Part shown: in pieces, positions 42,000 to 51,281 of the stretch
Layout of the letters: each line of letters begins with the position of its first letter
Position numbering within the stretch: position 1 is the stretch's first letter
Assembly (NCBI GenBank): GCA_027296055.1
Contig: JAPUJT010000057.1
Coordinates: 16,627-80,626 of the forward strand
Direction of reading: 5' to 3'
Source: Planctomycetota bacterium
Lineage (GTDB): Bacteria; Planctomycetota; JAPUJT01
DNA: 64,000 nt
Notes under the pieces: generated by a model
Databases searched by the model: none
What the model was told of the DNA's origin: nothing
Seen by the model: the letters and a program-made list of their open reading frames with translations, nothing else
Position numbers and translations under genes: made by a program

Positions 42000-43946
42000 A
42001 TGAGTGGCGTATCCGAACCGAAGGGAGACAAGACGGCCGGGCTCGCGGCACGGATCCTCGAGAAGAGGGCAGCGATCTTCTGGTTGGTCTCTATGGTCCT
42101 GGCCATCTGGGTGGGGTCCTTTTTCGGGGGAGGTCCTTCGCCCGAGCCGGAGACGATCGCGACCTCGCACACGGAGGAGCTCTGGTACTGCGCGATGCAT
42201 CCGGACAAGCGATTCCCGGTTCCGGGGAAGTGCCCCATCTGCGAGATGGACTTGATACGGGCTCCGACCGGCGCCGAAGGCGATGGGCCCCTCCTCACCC
42301 TGTCGAAGGCGGCAGAGCGGCTCGCCGAGGTGCGGACGACTCCCGTGCGGCGCAAGACGGTGACGGCCGAGATCCGGCTGGTGGGAAAGGTGGTCTACGA
42401 CGAGACCCGTCTCGCCTCCATCACCGCCTGGGTTCCCGGAAGGCTGGATCGTCTCTACGTGAACTACAAAGGCGTCCCCGTTCGAAAGGGAGACCACCTC
42501 GTCGACATCTACAGCCCCGAGTTGCGGACCGCCCAGGAGGAGCTTCTCCTGGCCCTTCGATCCGCCAAGGACCTCCAGGGGAGCGTGATCGCCCGGGAGT
42601 CGGCGGAGGCCAACGTCCAGGCAGCCCGTGAGAAGCTCCGTCTCTGGGGTCTCGGCAAGGAACAGATCCTCGAGATCGAGCAGAAGGGCCAGACAACGGA
42701 TCACATCACGATCCACGCGCCGATCGGCGGGATCGTGGTCGAGATGCACGCCCTGCCGGGAATGCACGTCGAGACGGGCGACAGGATCTATACGATCGCG
42801 GACCTGACGCACCTCTGGGTCAAGCTGGATGCCTACGAATCGGATCTGATGTGGATCCGCTACGGCCAGGACGTCGAGTTCCGGACGGAGGCCTACCCCG
42901 GTCAGGTGTTCCACGGGCCGATTTCTTTCATCGACCCCGTCCTCGACGAGAGGACCCGCACCTTGAAAGTCCGGGTCAATGTCGAGAGCCTCGATCGCCG
43001 GCTGAAGCCGGGGATGTTCGTCCGCGCCATCGTCCGGGCTCAGGTCGCCGGGGCGGGCCTCGTGATCGACCCGGACCTGGAAGGCAAGTGGATCTGCCCG
43101 ATGCACCCGGAAGTCGTCGGGGACGGACCGGCCGCCTGTGACATCTGCGGGATGGACCTCGCCTCCGCGGAGAGCCTCGGCTACAAGGCCATCGAGGAGC
43201 AGGAGCCTCCACTGGTCATCCCCACGTCCGCCCCGCTCATCACGGGGAAGCGGGCCGTCGTCTATGTCAAGCTGCCCGGCGCCGACCAACCCACCTTCGA
43301 GGGCCGGGAGGTCGTGCTCGGTCCTCGAGCGGGAGATCACTACCTCGTCGAGAGCGGGCTCGAGGAGGGGGAGGAGGTCGTGGTCCAGGGCGCATTCAAG
43401 ATCGACAGCGCCCTGCAGATCCAGGCGAAGCGATCGATGATGGCCCCCCCGGTGGACGCACCCGGTTCGGATGGCGCGAAGCCGAAGGGCTCCGAAGAGA
43501 TGGGAGGAGTCCTCGACGCCTACCTCGAGATGCACGAGGCCCTCTACGCGAGCTCGGCCACCGCGTGCCTCCAGGCGGCCAAGGCACTCCGCCGCGCCCT
43601 CGAAAGGGCGAACGAGGCGATGGGGGAGAGTGACGAACCGTGGGTGGCGATCCGCGATCGACTGCGGATCGCTATCGCCCCCATGGCGCTCGCCGACGAG
43701 CTGAAGGGCCAGCGGGCCGCGCTGCCCGCCCTTTCCCGGGCGATCGAGTCTCTCCTGGAAGGCTTCGACTGGGCGGGTCGGCCGACGGTGCACCGGATGC
43801 ACTGCCCGATGGCCTTCGGCCTCGGAGAGGGAGCGGACTGGATCCAGAAGGATAAGAAGGTTCTGAATCCGTACTGGGGAAAAGATTCGACGATGCCCCA
43901 CTGCGGCGCGATCGAGGAGAAATATCAGGCAGGGGGGGAGGAGTAG
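42000..43946 (+). CDS. cusB: RND periplasmic adaptor, CusB type, with two heavy-metal-binding domains and DUF3347
   Basis: A 648-residue protein, long for an adaptor. A membrane helix (about 25-42) precedes the first heavy-metal-binding domain (YCAMHPDKRFPVPGKCPIC). The HlyD-like hairpin and barrel domains follow. A second metal-binding domain (CPMHPEVVGDGPAACDICGM, near 365-385) is inserted before the membrane-proximal domain. The C-terminus is a DUF3347-like helical domain ending in CPMAFGLGEGADW and NPYWGK. The set fits capture of Cu(I)/Ag(I) in the periplasm and hand-over to CusA. Confidence 0.9.
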   Translation: MSGVSEPKGDKTAGLAARILEKRAAIFWLVSMVLAIWVGSFFGGGPSPEPETIATSHTEELWYCAMHPDKRFPVPGKCPICEMDLIRAPTGAEGDGPLLTLSKAAERLAEVRTTPVRRKTVTAEIRLVGKVVYDETRLASITAWVPGRLDRLYVNYKGVPVRKGDHLVDIYSPELRTAQEELLLALRSAKDLQGSVIARESAEANVQAAREKLRLWGLGKEQILEIEQKGQTTDHITIHAPIGGIVVEMHALPGMHVETGDRIYTIADLTHLWVKLDAYESDLMWIRYGQDVEFRTEAYPGQVFHGPISFIDPVLDERTRTLKVRVNVESLDRRLKPGMFVRAIVRAQVAGAGLVIDPDLEGKWICPMHPEVVGDGPAACDICGMDLASAESLGYKAIEEQEPPLVIPTSAPLITGKRAVVYVKLPGADQPTFEGREVVLGPRAGDHYLVESGLEEGEEVVVQGAFKIDSALQIQAKRSMMAPPVDAPGSDGAKPKGSEEMGGVLDAYLEMHEALYASSATACLQAAKALRRALERANEAMGESDEPWVAIRDRLRIAIAPMALADELKGQRAALPALSRAIESLLEGFDWAGRPTVHRMHCPMAFGLGEGADWIQKDKKVLNPYWGKDSTMPHCGAIEEKYQAGGEE

Positions 43947-43952
43947 ACGGCC

Positions 43953-46900
43953 ATGGCCCGCTTGATCGGATTCTTCCTGGAGAACAAACCGGTGGCGGTG
44001 ATCGCCGCCGCGCTGATCATCGGCTGGGGGATCGTCGTGGCCCCATTCGACTGGGAGATCGAGTGGCTGCCACGCGACCCGGTCCCCGTGGACGCGATCC
44101 CCGATCTTGGAGAAAATCAGCAAATCGTCTTTACCGAGTGGTCCGGGCGTTCTCCGCAGGACGTGGAAGACCAGATCACGTACCCGCTCACCGTCTCTCT
44201 CCTGGGCATTCCCGGGATCAAGACGATCCGCTCCTTCTCCCACTTCGGCTTCTCGACGATCTACGCGATCTTCGACGACGGGGTCGAGTTCTACTGGTCT
44301 CGCACTCGCGTGCTGGAGCGCCTCTCCAGCCTTCCCCCGCGCACCCTCCCGGAGGGGGTGACTCCGGTCCTCGGCCCTGACGCGACGGCGCTCGGCCAGG
44401 TCTTCTGGTACACGCTGGAGGGGCGGGCTCCGGACGGGGTGACGCCGACGGGCGGTTGGGACCTTCACGAACTGAGGACCATCCAGGACTGGAATGTCCG
44501 GTACGCCCTGCTCGCCGCGAAGGGGGTGGCGGAGGTGGCGTCCGTGGGCGGGTTCGTCCAGGAGTACCAGATCGACGTGGACCCGGACGCGATGCGAGCG
44601 GCAGGGGTCACCCTCGAGGAGATCTTCAGCGCGGTCCGGCGATCGAATCTGGATGTAGGTGCGAGGACGATCGAGATCAACCGCGTCGAGTACGTGATAC
44701 GCAGCCTCGGCTTCATCGAGAATCTCGGCGACATCGAGGAGATCGCCATCCGTGTGCGGGACAACGTCCCGATCCGGATACGCGACGTCGCCGTGGTCAA
44801 TCTCGGCCCGGCCCTACGCCGCGGGGCTCTGGACAAGGAGGGAGCGGAGGCGGTCGGTGGGGTGATCGTCGTCCGGTTCGGGGCCAACCCTCTGGAAGCG
44901 ATCAAGGCTGTCCAGCGGAAGATAGACGAGATCGCCCCCGGCCTGCCCAGGAGAGTCCTGCCGGATGGGACCGTATCGGCCGTCACGATCGTCCCCTTCT
45001 ACGACCGGACCGAACTGATCCACGAGACGCTCGATACGTTGAGCACCGCGCTGGGGCTGGAGGCCCTGGTCACTATCTTGGTCGTCCTCGTGATGGTGGC
45101 TCACTTCCGCGCGTCGATCCTGATCTCGGGTATGCTGCCGCTCGCTGTGCTGCTCACCTTCGGCGGGATGAAGACCCTCGGGGTCGACGCCAATGTCGTC
45201 GCCCTCTCCGGGATCGCGATCGCGATCGGCACGATCGTCGACATGGGAGTCGTGATCTGTGAGAACATTCTCCGTCACCTGAGCGAGGCGGACCCGACGG
45301 AGCCGCGGCGCGACGTGATCCAGCGGGCCAGTCAGGAAGTGGGCGGGGCCATAGTGACGGCCATCGCGACGACGGTCGTCTCGTTCCTTCCTGTCTTCAC
45401 GATGACCGCGGCGGAGGGGAAGCTTTTCCAGCCCCTGGCGGCCACCAAGACCCTCGCGCTGATCGCATCCGTGATCATCGCCCTCGCCTTGATCCCCGCG
45501 TTCGCCCATATCCTCTTCGGAGGGAGGAGCCGGAAGCGGCCGAGGAAACGCTCCCGTCGGCTCTCCCGCATAGGAAACGGGGCCGCGATCTTCGCCGCCT
45601 GGATCATCCTCGCTCGGGCGTGGGAGCCCCTGGGGCCGGAGAGCAGCGCGCTCGCAAACGTCGTCTTCGTCGGCGGATTGATCGGAGGGGTTCTCGGGCT
45701 CTTCTGGCTCCTGCGGTACGGCTACGAGCCGATCTTGCGGTGGTGCCTGGATCACAAGGGGGCGTTTCTTTGCCTCCCCGCCGCCCTGGTCCTGTGGGGG
45801 GGCACGATCTGGCTCGGTTTCGACAGGGTCTTCGGCATCGTCCCGGCCCTCCTCACCCCGACCGGGGCCGACATTCGTGTCACGGGATTCTGGTCGTCCG
45901 CCAGTCGGGCCTTTCCCGGTCTCGGGAAAGAATTCATGCCGCCCCTGGACGAAGGAGCCTTCCTCTATATGCCGTCGACGATGCCCCACGCATCCATCGG
46001 CGAGGCGATGGATGTCCTGGCGAAGCAGGACATGGCCATCCGGAGCATCCCCGAGATCAAGAGCGTCGTGGGGAAGATCGGACGCGCCGAGAGTCCCCTC
46101 GATCCGGCGCCGATATCGATGATGGAGACCATCATCACGTACCTGCCGGAGTATGGGAAGGACGATTCGGGGCGCCGGGTTCGTCAGTGGCGGCCCGAGA
46201 TCCGATCCCCTAGGGACATCTGGGAGGAGATCGAGCGAAGGGCTCAAGTGCCGGGAAGCACGTCCGCCCCGCCCCTCCAGCCGATCCAGACGAGGCTCCT
46301 GATGCTCCAGAGCGGGATGCGAGCCCCGATGGGAGTGAAGGTGAAGGGACCGGATCTGCAGACCATCGAAAAGGTCGGTTTCGAGATCGAGCGCCTGTTG
46401 AAGGAGGTTCCCTCGGTCGAGCCATCGTATGTCATCGCCGACAGGATCGTCGGGAAGCCGTATATCGAGATCGACATCGACCGGAAGGCGATCGCCCGCT
46501 ATGGCATCCAGATCCAGCAGGTCCAGCAGGTGATCGAGGTGGCCCTCGGGGGGAAGCGGATCACGACCACGGTGGAGGGTCGCGAGCGCTACCCGGTGCG
46601 AGTTCGCTACCAGAGGGAGCTTCGGGATTCCATCGAGGAGCTGGGCCGGATCCTTGTCGCCGCGTCGGACGGCGCCCAGATACCGCTGGAGCAGGTGACG
46701 GAGACCCGGTATGTGCGCGGGCCCCAGTCGATCAAGAGCGAGGACACGCTTCTCGTCGGTTACGTCACTTTCGACAAGCGGCCCGGCTTCGCCGAGGTGG
46801 ATGTCGTGGAGGAGTGCCGGGCCTACCTGGCGGACAAGATAGAGAGCGGTGATCTGGTCATTCCGGACGGGGTCTCCTACACCTTCGCAGGGACCTACGA

Positions 46901-47516
46901 GAACCAGGTCCGGGCGGAGAGGCGATTGATGGTGATCCTCCCCCTCGCCCTCAGTCTGATCGTCCTGATCCTCTATCTACAGTTCCGATCGATGATCACG
47001 ACGCTCTTCATCTTCTCGGGAATCTTCGTGGCCTGGGCCGGCGGCTTCCAGATGTTGTGGCTCTACTCTCAACCCTGGTTTCTCGATGTCTCGTTCTTCG
47101 GGAGCAATCTCCGGGAAGTGTTCCAGGTGGCGCCGATCAACCTGAGCGTCGCCGTGTGGGTCGGCTTCCTGGCGCTCTTCGGGATCGCCACCGACGACGG
47201 GGTGATCCTCTCGACCTATCTCGACCAGACCTTCGCCCGGGACAAGCCCCGCACGCCGGCGGAGATCCGGGATTCGGTGGTGCGCGCGGGGAAGAAGCGG
47301 ATACGACCCTGCCTGATGACATCGGCGACGACGATCCTCGCTCTCCTCCCGGTGCTGAGCTCCACCGGGAAGGGCTCCGACGTGATGGTGCCGATGGCGA
47401 TCCCTTCCTTCGGAGGGATGACCGTGGTGCTGATCACTATTTTCGTGGTGCCCACTCTCTACTGCCTCGTAGAAGAGTGGAAGCTAGCACGGCGCGACGC
47501 GATCACCGTTTCCTGA
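43953..47516 (+). CDS. cusA: Heavy-metal RND efflux pump, CusA type
   Basis: A 1187-residue inner-membrane pump, about 140 longer than E. coli CusA. Family features are the N-terminal helix, the WSGRSPQDVEDQITYPLTVSLLG-like porter segment, VVICENILRHL after the fourth helix, and FMPPLDEGAFLYMPSTMP. Met residues in YMPSTMP and DPAPISMMET occupy regions where CusA uses Met for Cu/Ag transport, which favours monovalent metals over zinc or cobalt. The extra length is an inserted, partly hydrophobic region around residues 525-650. It converges with the cytochrome gene, overlapping by 14 bases. Confidence 0.92.
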   Translation: MARLIGFFLENKPVAVIAAALIIGWGIVVAPFDWEIEWLPRDPVPVDAIPDLGENQQIVFTEWSGRSPQDVEDQITYPLTVSLLGIPGIKTIRSFSHFGFSTIYAIFDDGVEFYWSRTRVLERLSSLPPRTLPEGVTPVLGPDATALGQVFWYTLEGRAPDGVTPTGGWDLHELRTIQDWNVRYALLAAKGVAEVASVGGFVQEYQIDVDPDAMRAAGVTLEEIFSAVRRSNLDVGARTIEINRVEYVIRSLGFIENLGDIEEIAIRVRDNVPIRIRDVAVVNLGPALRRGALDKEGAEAVGGVIVVRFGANPLEAIKAVQRKIDEIAPGLPRRVLPDGTVSAVTIVPFYDRTELIHETLDTLSTALGLEALVTILVVLVMVAHFRASILISGMLPLAVLLTFGGMKTLGVDANVVALSGIAIAIGTIVDMGVVICENILRHLSEADPTEPRRDVIQRASQEVGGAIVTAIATTVVSFLPVFTMTAAEGKLFQPLAATKTLALIASVIIALALIPAFAHILFGGRSRKRPRKRSRRLSRIGNGAAIFAAWIILARAWEPLGPESSALANVVFVGGLIGGVLGLFWLLRYGYEPILRWCLDHKGAFLCLPAALVLWGGTIWLGFDRVFGIVPALLTPTGADIRVTGFWSSASRAFPGLGKEFMPPLDEGAFLYMPSTMPHASIGEAMDVLAKQDMAIRSIPEIKSVVGKIGRAESPLDPAPISMMETIITYLPEYGKDDSGRRVRQWRPEIRSPRDIWEEIERRAQVPGSTSAPPLQPIQTRLLMLQSGMRAPMGVKVKGPDLQTIEKVGFEIERLLKEVPSVEPSYVIADRIVGKPYIEIDIDRKAIARYGIQIQQVQQVIEVALGGKRITTTVEGRERYPVRVRYQRELRDSIEELGRILVAASDGAQIPLEQVTETRYVRGPQSIKSEDTLLVGYVTFDKRPGFAEVDVVEECRAYLADKIESGDLVIPDGVSYTFAGTYENQVRAERRLMVILPLALSLIVLILYLQFRSMITTLFIFSGIFVAWAGGFQMLWLYSQPWFLDVSFFGSNLREVFQVAPINLSVAVWVGFLALFGIATDDGVILSTYLDQTFARDKPRTPAEIRDSVVRAGKKRIRPCLMTSATTILALLPVLSSTGKGSDVMVPMAIPSFGGMTVVLITIFVVPTLYCLVEEWKLARRDAITVS

Positions 47517-48456
47517 TGAGGTCGATATCGTCGCGACCGGGGTGGCAGGCTTCGCACGTATCCGTGAAGTCATGACAGGCAAAGCAGGCCCGGATGTTCA
47601 ACCTGGCTTGATCGCGATGGCCGGGGCCCAGATCCCAGCTTGGGCGCATGTGAGTCTGCGGGCGGATCGAATGGCACTCCTCGCAGTCATCCCCTGTGTG
47701 GCAGACGGTGCAAGATTGCTTCTCCCGGACGGCGTAGATACCGTGACCCATGTCCTTCCAGCGGTAGGTGTGAGACTTCGGCTTCATCGTCGCGTGACAG
47801 GAGGAGCAGTCATCCTCGACGTGACAGAAATCGCAGTATCCCCGCGTCAGGTTCGCCACTCGCCCGTGGTTGTAGACGAAGAACTCATCATGGGACGGCG
47901 GTTCGAGGTTCTTCCGGATCTGACGGTGACATGATTCGCACTCGATCGTCGCGTCAGACGACTCGTGACATTGGATGCACTCCACCATAGATGTGATCGT
48001 CATCGACTTTCCCCCGAACCCCTGCTCCCGGTGGCACGAGTCGCATTCGAGTTGCTCGTGTTCGCCGTGCGAGAAGATCCTCTCACCGCCGAGGAAGTCC
48101 CGGATCTGGGCGGGGGGCGGCGACTCCGTCTGGTGACAGAGGAGACACCGCTCCTGCGGTTCGTCGCCGACATCGTCTTCGTGGCACTCCTGACATGCCG
48201 GATGTCCTCTTATCGAGTACTTGGCGCCGTCGAGGATCGGCTCATGACAGTCCGAGCATTCGAGAAGGAACCCCATCCTCGCATCCATGTGCTGACGATG
48301 GGAGAAAGACCGGGACTTCTGACCGAACAGCGCCTTCCAGATGGCGACGCAACCTCCCAGTCCCACCACGAGGATGGAGGCGATCGAGAGCGCCACCACG
48401 AGGCGCCTGCGGGCCTCTCGGAGATCGCCTCGTCTCACTCTCGGGTGTGCCGGCAT
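47503..48456 (-). CDS. Dodecaheme c-type cytochrome, membrane-anchored
   Basis: A 317-residue protein with twelve CxxCH heme sites: CSDCH, CQECH, CLLCH, CDSCH, CIQCH, CESCH, CDFCH, CSSCH, CTVCH, CEECH, CFACH and CEACH. It has about one heme per 22 residues, as dense as MtrA-type wires. The N-terminus has a hydrophobic segment (LVVALSIASILVVGLGGC), either an anchor or a lipoprotein signal (LGGC). ATG 48456 overlaps the stop of the upstream barrel gene by one base, so the longer frame was rejected. Likely a periplasmic electron conduit paired with that barrel. Heme loading would rely on the ccm operon. Confidence 0.9.
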   Translation of the reverse strand: MPAHPRVRRGDLREARRRLVVALSIASILVVGLGGCVAIWKALFGQKSRSFSHRQHMDARMGFLLECSDCHEPILDGAKYSIRGHPACQECHEDDVGDEPQERCLLCHQTESPPPAQIRDFLGGERIFSHGEHEQLECDSCHREQGFGGKSMTITSMVECIQCHESSDATIECESCHRQIRKNLEPPSHDEFFVYNHGRVANLTRGYCDFCHVEDDCSSCHATMKPKSHTYRWKDMGHGIYAVREKQSCTVCHTGDDCEECHSIRPQTHMRPSWDLGPGHRDQARLNIRACFACHDFTDTCEACHPGRDDIDLIRKR

Positions 48457-49985
48457 CAGTACCTGACCTCTATCCGCAGGAGCCATCCCTGGATGAAATC
48501 GATACCGGGAAAGACGTCGTCGTAATCCCGATCCTGCATGTATTCGAGTCGAGCGTTGACGCTTCGGCTGAAATCCCACCCCAGGAACACGCGGAAGCCC
48601 ACGCTGTCCCGATTCTCCACCCGGACGAACGGCGTCCGGGCGTCGAACGTTCGGAAGATCACACCGCCGCCGACGGAAGCGGGTCCGATCCGATACGCCG
48701 CCTCGCCGAGAAATTCATGAGAGATCGTCTCGCCAGCTTCCGGGCGATTCAAGGCGGCCCAGTACCGGTACGTCCCCGACAGAAGGAGTCCATCGAACAA
48801 AAGGTTTCTCAGATCCAGGCTCGCGGCGGCGAGGTGGAAGTCTACGGTGTAAAGGTCGTCTCCCTGAGCGCCGGATCGGGAGTCCCGGATCATGTAACGG
48901 AAGCTCGAGCCCACGTGGCTCGAGATCTCCTGGCGCACTTCCGCACGGTAGTCCTGGTACCGCTCTCGCCCTCCGATCTTCAGCCAACGGACATCGTCCT
49001 TTTCCGTATTCCCCACCACCGTATAGCCGAGGACGAACTCGTTCTCGGGACGTCCCAGGTTCTGCAAGTAGCCCACCCGCACTCGCGTTCCCGTCGGTGG
49101 GAGGTACCAGTCCAGATCCGCCCGCACCTCGTTCCCGTGGTCGTTGATCAGACCGAACGACGCTGTGGCCGTGAGAGTATCGAAGATATCCTGAGAGAAT
49201 TCCACCTCGAAGGAGTTTCGGATGTGGTAGAGATCCCGCAGCTTGATTCGAGTCCTACCGAGATAGAAGCCCAGCTCGCCGCCGGTGACGACCTTCTCGG
49301 ATGCCTCGTGGTGAAAGAAGACGCGTCTTCCCACGAAACCTGTCGCCTGGACCCAGCGAACAGGTCGGATATCTATCCGACCGCCATCGAAGCGAGCCCA
49401 GTCCACCACGTGGATCGACTGCCGACCTGCTCGAACTGTAATCTTTTCCGTCGCGTGAGTGACTGAAAGGCGGTAGATCCGGAATATCTCGTTGCTGGCG
49501 TTGCTATTCAGAGTATCGGTGAAGACGGATCCGCCCTGATTGCCGTCGAGGTCCTGTGTGTAACGGCCCGAGAAGGAGGCGGAGAGGCCGTCGACCTGGA
49601 GGTCACGTGCCTTGACGGAGAGATAGGACCAGACGTCCTGATCTCTGCGTTCGCCCCGATCCGTCTGGCCTTTCCTCGTGTATTTCACTCGACGGATTCC
49701 GAACCGGTTGACCCACTTTCCCGAAACCGAACCGGGGAGCGGGGGGGCTTCTTGAACCACCGGGAGCGCCGGATCGAATCGGGGCGAGGGAGGGGGGAGG
49801 TTGAACTCGGGCAGGTAGAAGGGGATCCGAAGGAGCCTCGTGGGTGGCTCCGCATTTCCCCACGCGGGGACATCGATGTTTCGCGTCTCGAAGACGACGT
49901 CATCGGCGGAGGCCGGGATCATCGCCAACATCAATTGCCCGATCGCCAGGAGCAAGATTTGATCGATGCGCGTCTTTGGTATCAA
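48456..49985 (-). CDS. Outer-membrane beta-barrel protein coupled to the dodecaheme cytochrome
   Basis: A 509-residue protein with a signal sequence (IDQILLLAIGQLMLAMIPASA) and a Pro-rich N-terminal region. Many amphipathic strands follow (GLSASFSGRYTQD, VRVGYLQNLG, LLLSGTYRYW, GFRVFLGWDF), ending in LLRIEVRY with a terminal aromatic. No direct sequence family was recognised. Because it is translationally coupled to a dodecaheme cytochrome, a porin-cytochrome conduit like MtrB/PioB is the leading idea. TTG 49985 is used as start, with no clear ribosome site. It follows thiI after 23 bases. Confidence 0.75.
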   Translation of the reverse strand: MIPKTRIDQILLLAIGQLMLAMIPASADDVVFETRNIDVPAWGNAEPPTRLLRIPFYLPEFNLPPPSPRFDPALPVVQEAPPLPGSVSGKWVNRFGIRRVKYTRKGQTDRGERRDQDVWSYLSVKARDLQVDGLSASFSGRYTQDLDGNQGGSVFTDTLNSNASNEIFRIYRLSVTHATEKITVRAGRQSIHVVDWARFDGGRIDIRPVRWVQATGFVGRRVFFHHEASEKVVTGGELGFYLGRTRIKLRDLYHIRNSFEVEFSQDIFDTLTATASFGLINDHGNEVRADLDWYLPPTGTRVRVGYLQNLGRPENEFVLGYTVVGNTEKDDVRWLKIGGRERYQDYRAEVRQEISSHVGSSFRYMIRDSRSGAQGDDLYTVDFHLAAASLDLRNLLFDGLLLSGTYRYWAALNRPEAGETISHEFLGEAAYRIGPASVGGGVIFRTFDARTPFVRVENRDSVGFRVFLGWDFSRSVNARLEYMQDRDYDDVFPGIDFIQGWLLRIEVRY

Positions 49986-50008
49986 CGAAGGAGTCTCGGG
50001 TGGTGGAT

Positions 50009-51238
50009 CTACCGTCTTGAAGCCGACGGGAGATCGGCCGTGTCAAAGGCGGGCGTCTCACCGAGGATCAGCGTCTCGGTCTCCTTCAGCGCGGCCCGCA
50101 TCACGTCCTCCACCTCGAAACCCTCCATGGCTACCACATCCTCCAGGGAGGCCCGGGTGGCGGGGTGGGGAGAGATCAGGTACGAACAGCAGTCGGGGTA
50201 CGGCAGGATCGATGTGTCGTAGGTCCCGATCTTGCGAGCCGTCAGGATGATCTCCTCCTTGTTTTCGCCGGCGAGAGGGCTGAGAACCGTCACCGGGCTG
50301 GCGTCGTAGATCACCTGCATGTTCGCCAGGGTCTGTGAGGCGACCTGGCCCACGCTGTCCCCCGTCACGAAGCCTCGCGCCCCCTCGTCCTCACGGATCG
50401 GTTCTGCCAGGCGGAACATCAATCGGCGGTAGACGAGCATGCGGTATCTGGCGGGCACGAACTGGATGATCCGTCGTTGGACCTCGCCGAACGGCACGAC
50501 GTGTAGGCGGCTCGGCCCCTGGGTTAGAGAGAGAATTCTCACCAGGTCCTCGATCTTCTCTCTCACCCCTCCTCGCCCCTCCGTGTCATTGAAGAAATGA
50601 ACGAACGCGATCCGGCATCCCCTTTTCATCATCTTCCATGCGGCGACCGGAGAGTCGATTCCACCGGAGAGAAGAGAGATCAGTGTCCCGGACACTCCGA
50701 CCGGAAGGCCGCCGAGCCCGGTGAGCCGCTCAGAGAATATGTAGGTGTGGCGATATCCCACCTCGATCCCGTACGTGTCCTTCGGGGTGGTGAGGTCGAC
50801 GGGCCGGCCGGTCGCCGAGACGACCTGGGCGCCCACCTGGCGGTTCAGGTCCATCGAGGTGAGGGGGTAGTCCTTGTTGGATCGTCGAGCCTCGATCCGG
50901 AAGGAGCCGTCTCCGTCGCGCGTCGCCATCTCCAACACCTGGGCGCCGATGGCATCCGGATCATGGGAGCAGGTCCTCGCCGCGGCGAGCCAGGCGACTC
51001 CCGGGACGTGCACGAGACGGGCCGCCAGAGCTCTCGGGTCCGCGCCCGCCTCGACCGGCACCACGAAGTGCCCGGCTCCGCGGCGCGGGGTCCCGGCGCC
51101 GAGGTGCTTTCCCGCTCGCTCCAGGTTGTCCCGGAGAGCGCGCTCGAAAAGGGGACGGTTCTTTCCCTTGAGAGCAATCTCACCGTAGTGAACGAGAATG
51201 ACTTGAGACACCTTGGTCTCGATCTTCTGCGCCTTCAT
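50009..51238 (-). CDS. thiI: tRNA 4-thiouridine synthase / thiamine sulfur-transfer protein ThiI
   Basis: A 409-residue protein with an N-terminal ferredoxin-like plus THUMP region (VILVHYGEIALKGKNR at the start) and the PP-loop ATPase motif LLSGGIDSPVA. The later segment PDCCSYLISPHPATRAS carries the active-site Cys seen in short ThiI. No C-terminal rhodanese domain is present, so an external sulfur carrier would be needed for persulfide relay. ATG 51238 was chosen because the conserved start follows at once. Confidence 0.92.
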   Translation of the reverse strand: MKAQKIETKVSQVILVHYGEIALKGKNRPLFERALRDNLERAGKHLGAGTPRRGAGHFVVPVEAGADPRALAARLVHVPGVAWLAAARTCSHDPDAIGAQVLEMATRDGDGSFRIEARRSNKDYPLTSMDLNRQVGAQVVSATGRPVDLTTPKDTYGIEVGYRHTYIFSERLTGLGGLPVGVSGTLISLLSGGIDSPVAAWKMMKRGCRIAFVHFFNDTEGRGGVREKIEDLVRILSLTQGPSRLHVVPFGEVQRRIIQFVPARYRMLVYRRLMFRLAEPIREDEGARGFVTGDSVGQVASQTLANMQVIYDASPVTVLSPLAGENKEEIILTARKIGTYDTSILPYPDCCSYLISPHPATRASLEDVVAMEGFEVEDVMRAALKETETLILGETPAFDTADLPSASRR

Positions 51239-51281
51239 CACGGCGCCGATTATACCAAAAACGCAAAGCGGGAGAGCCCAC

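Noticed and set aside
41982..44468. Long minus-strand open frame (828 codons) opposite the CusB/CusA genes
   Set aside because: It mirrors strong plus-strand genes with clear domains; its translation is Asp/Arg/Gly-rich without motifs. High GC content leaves antisense frames open.
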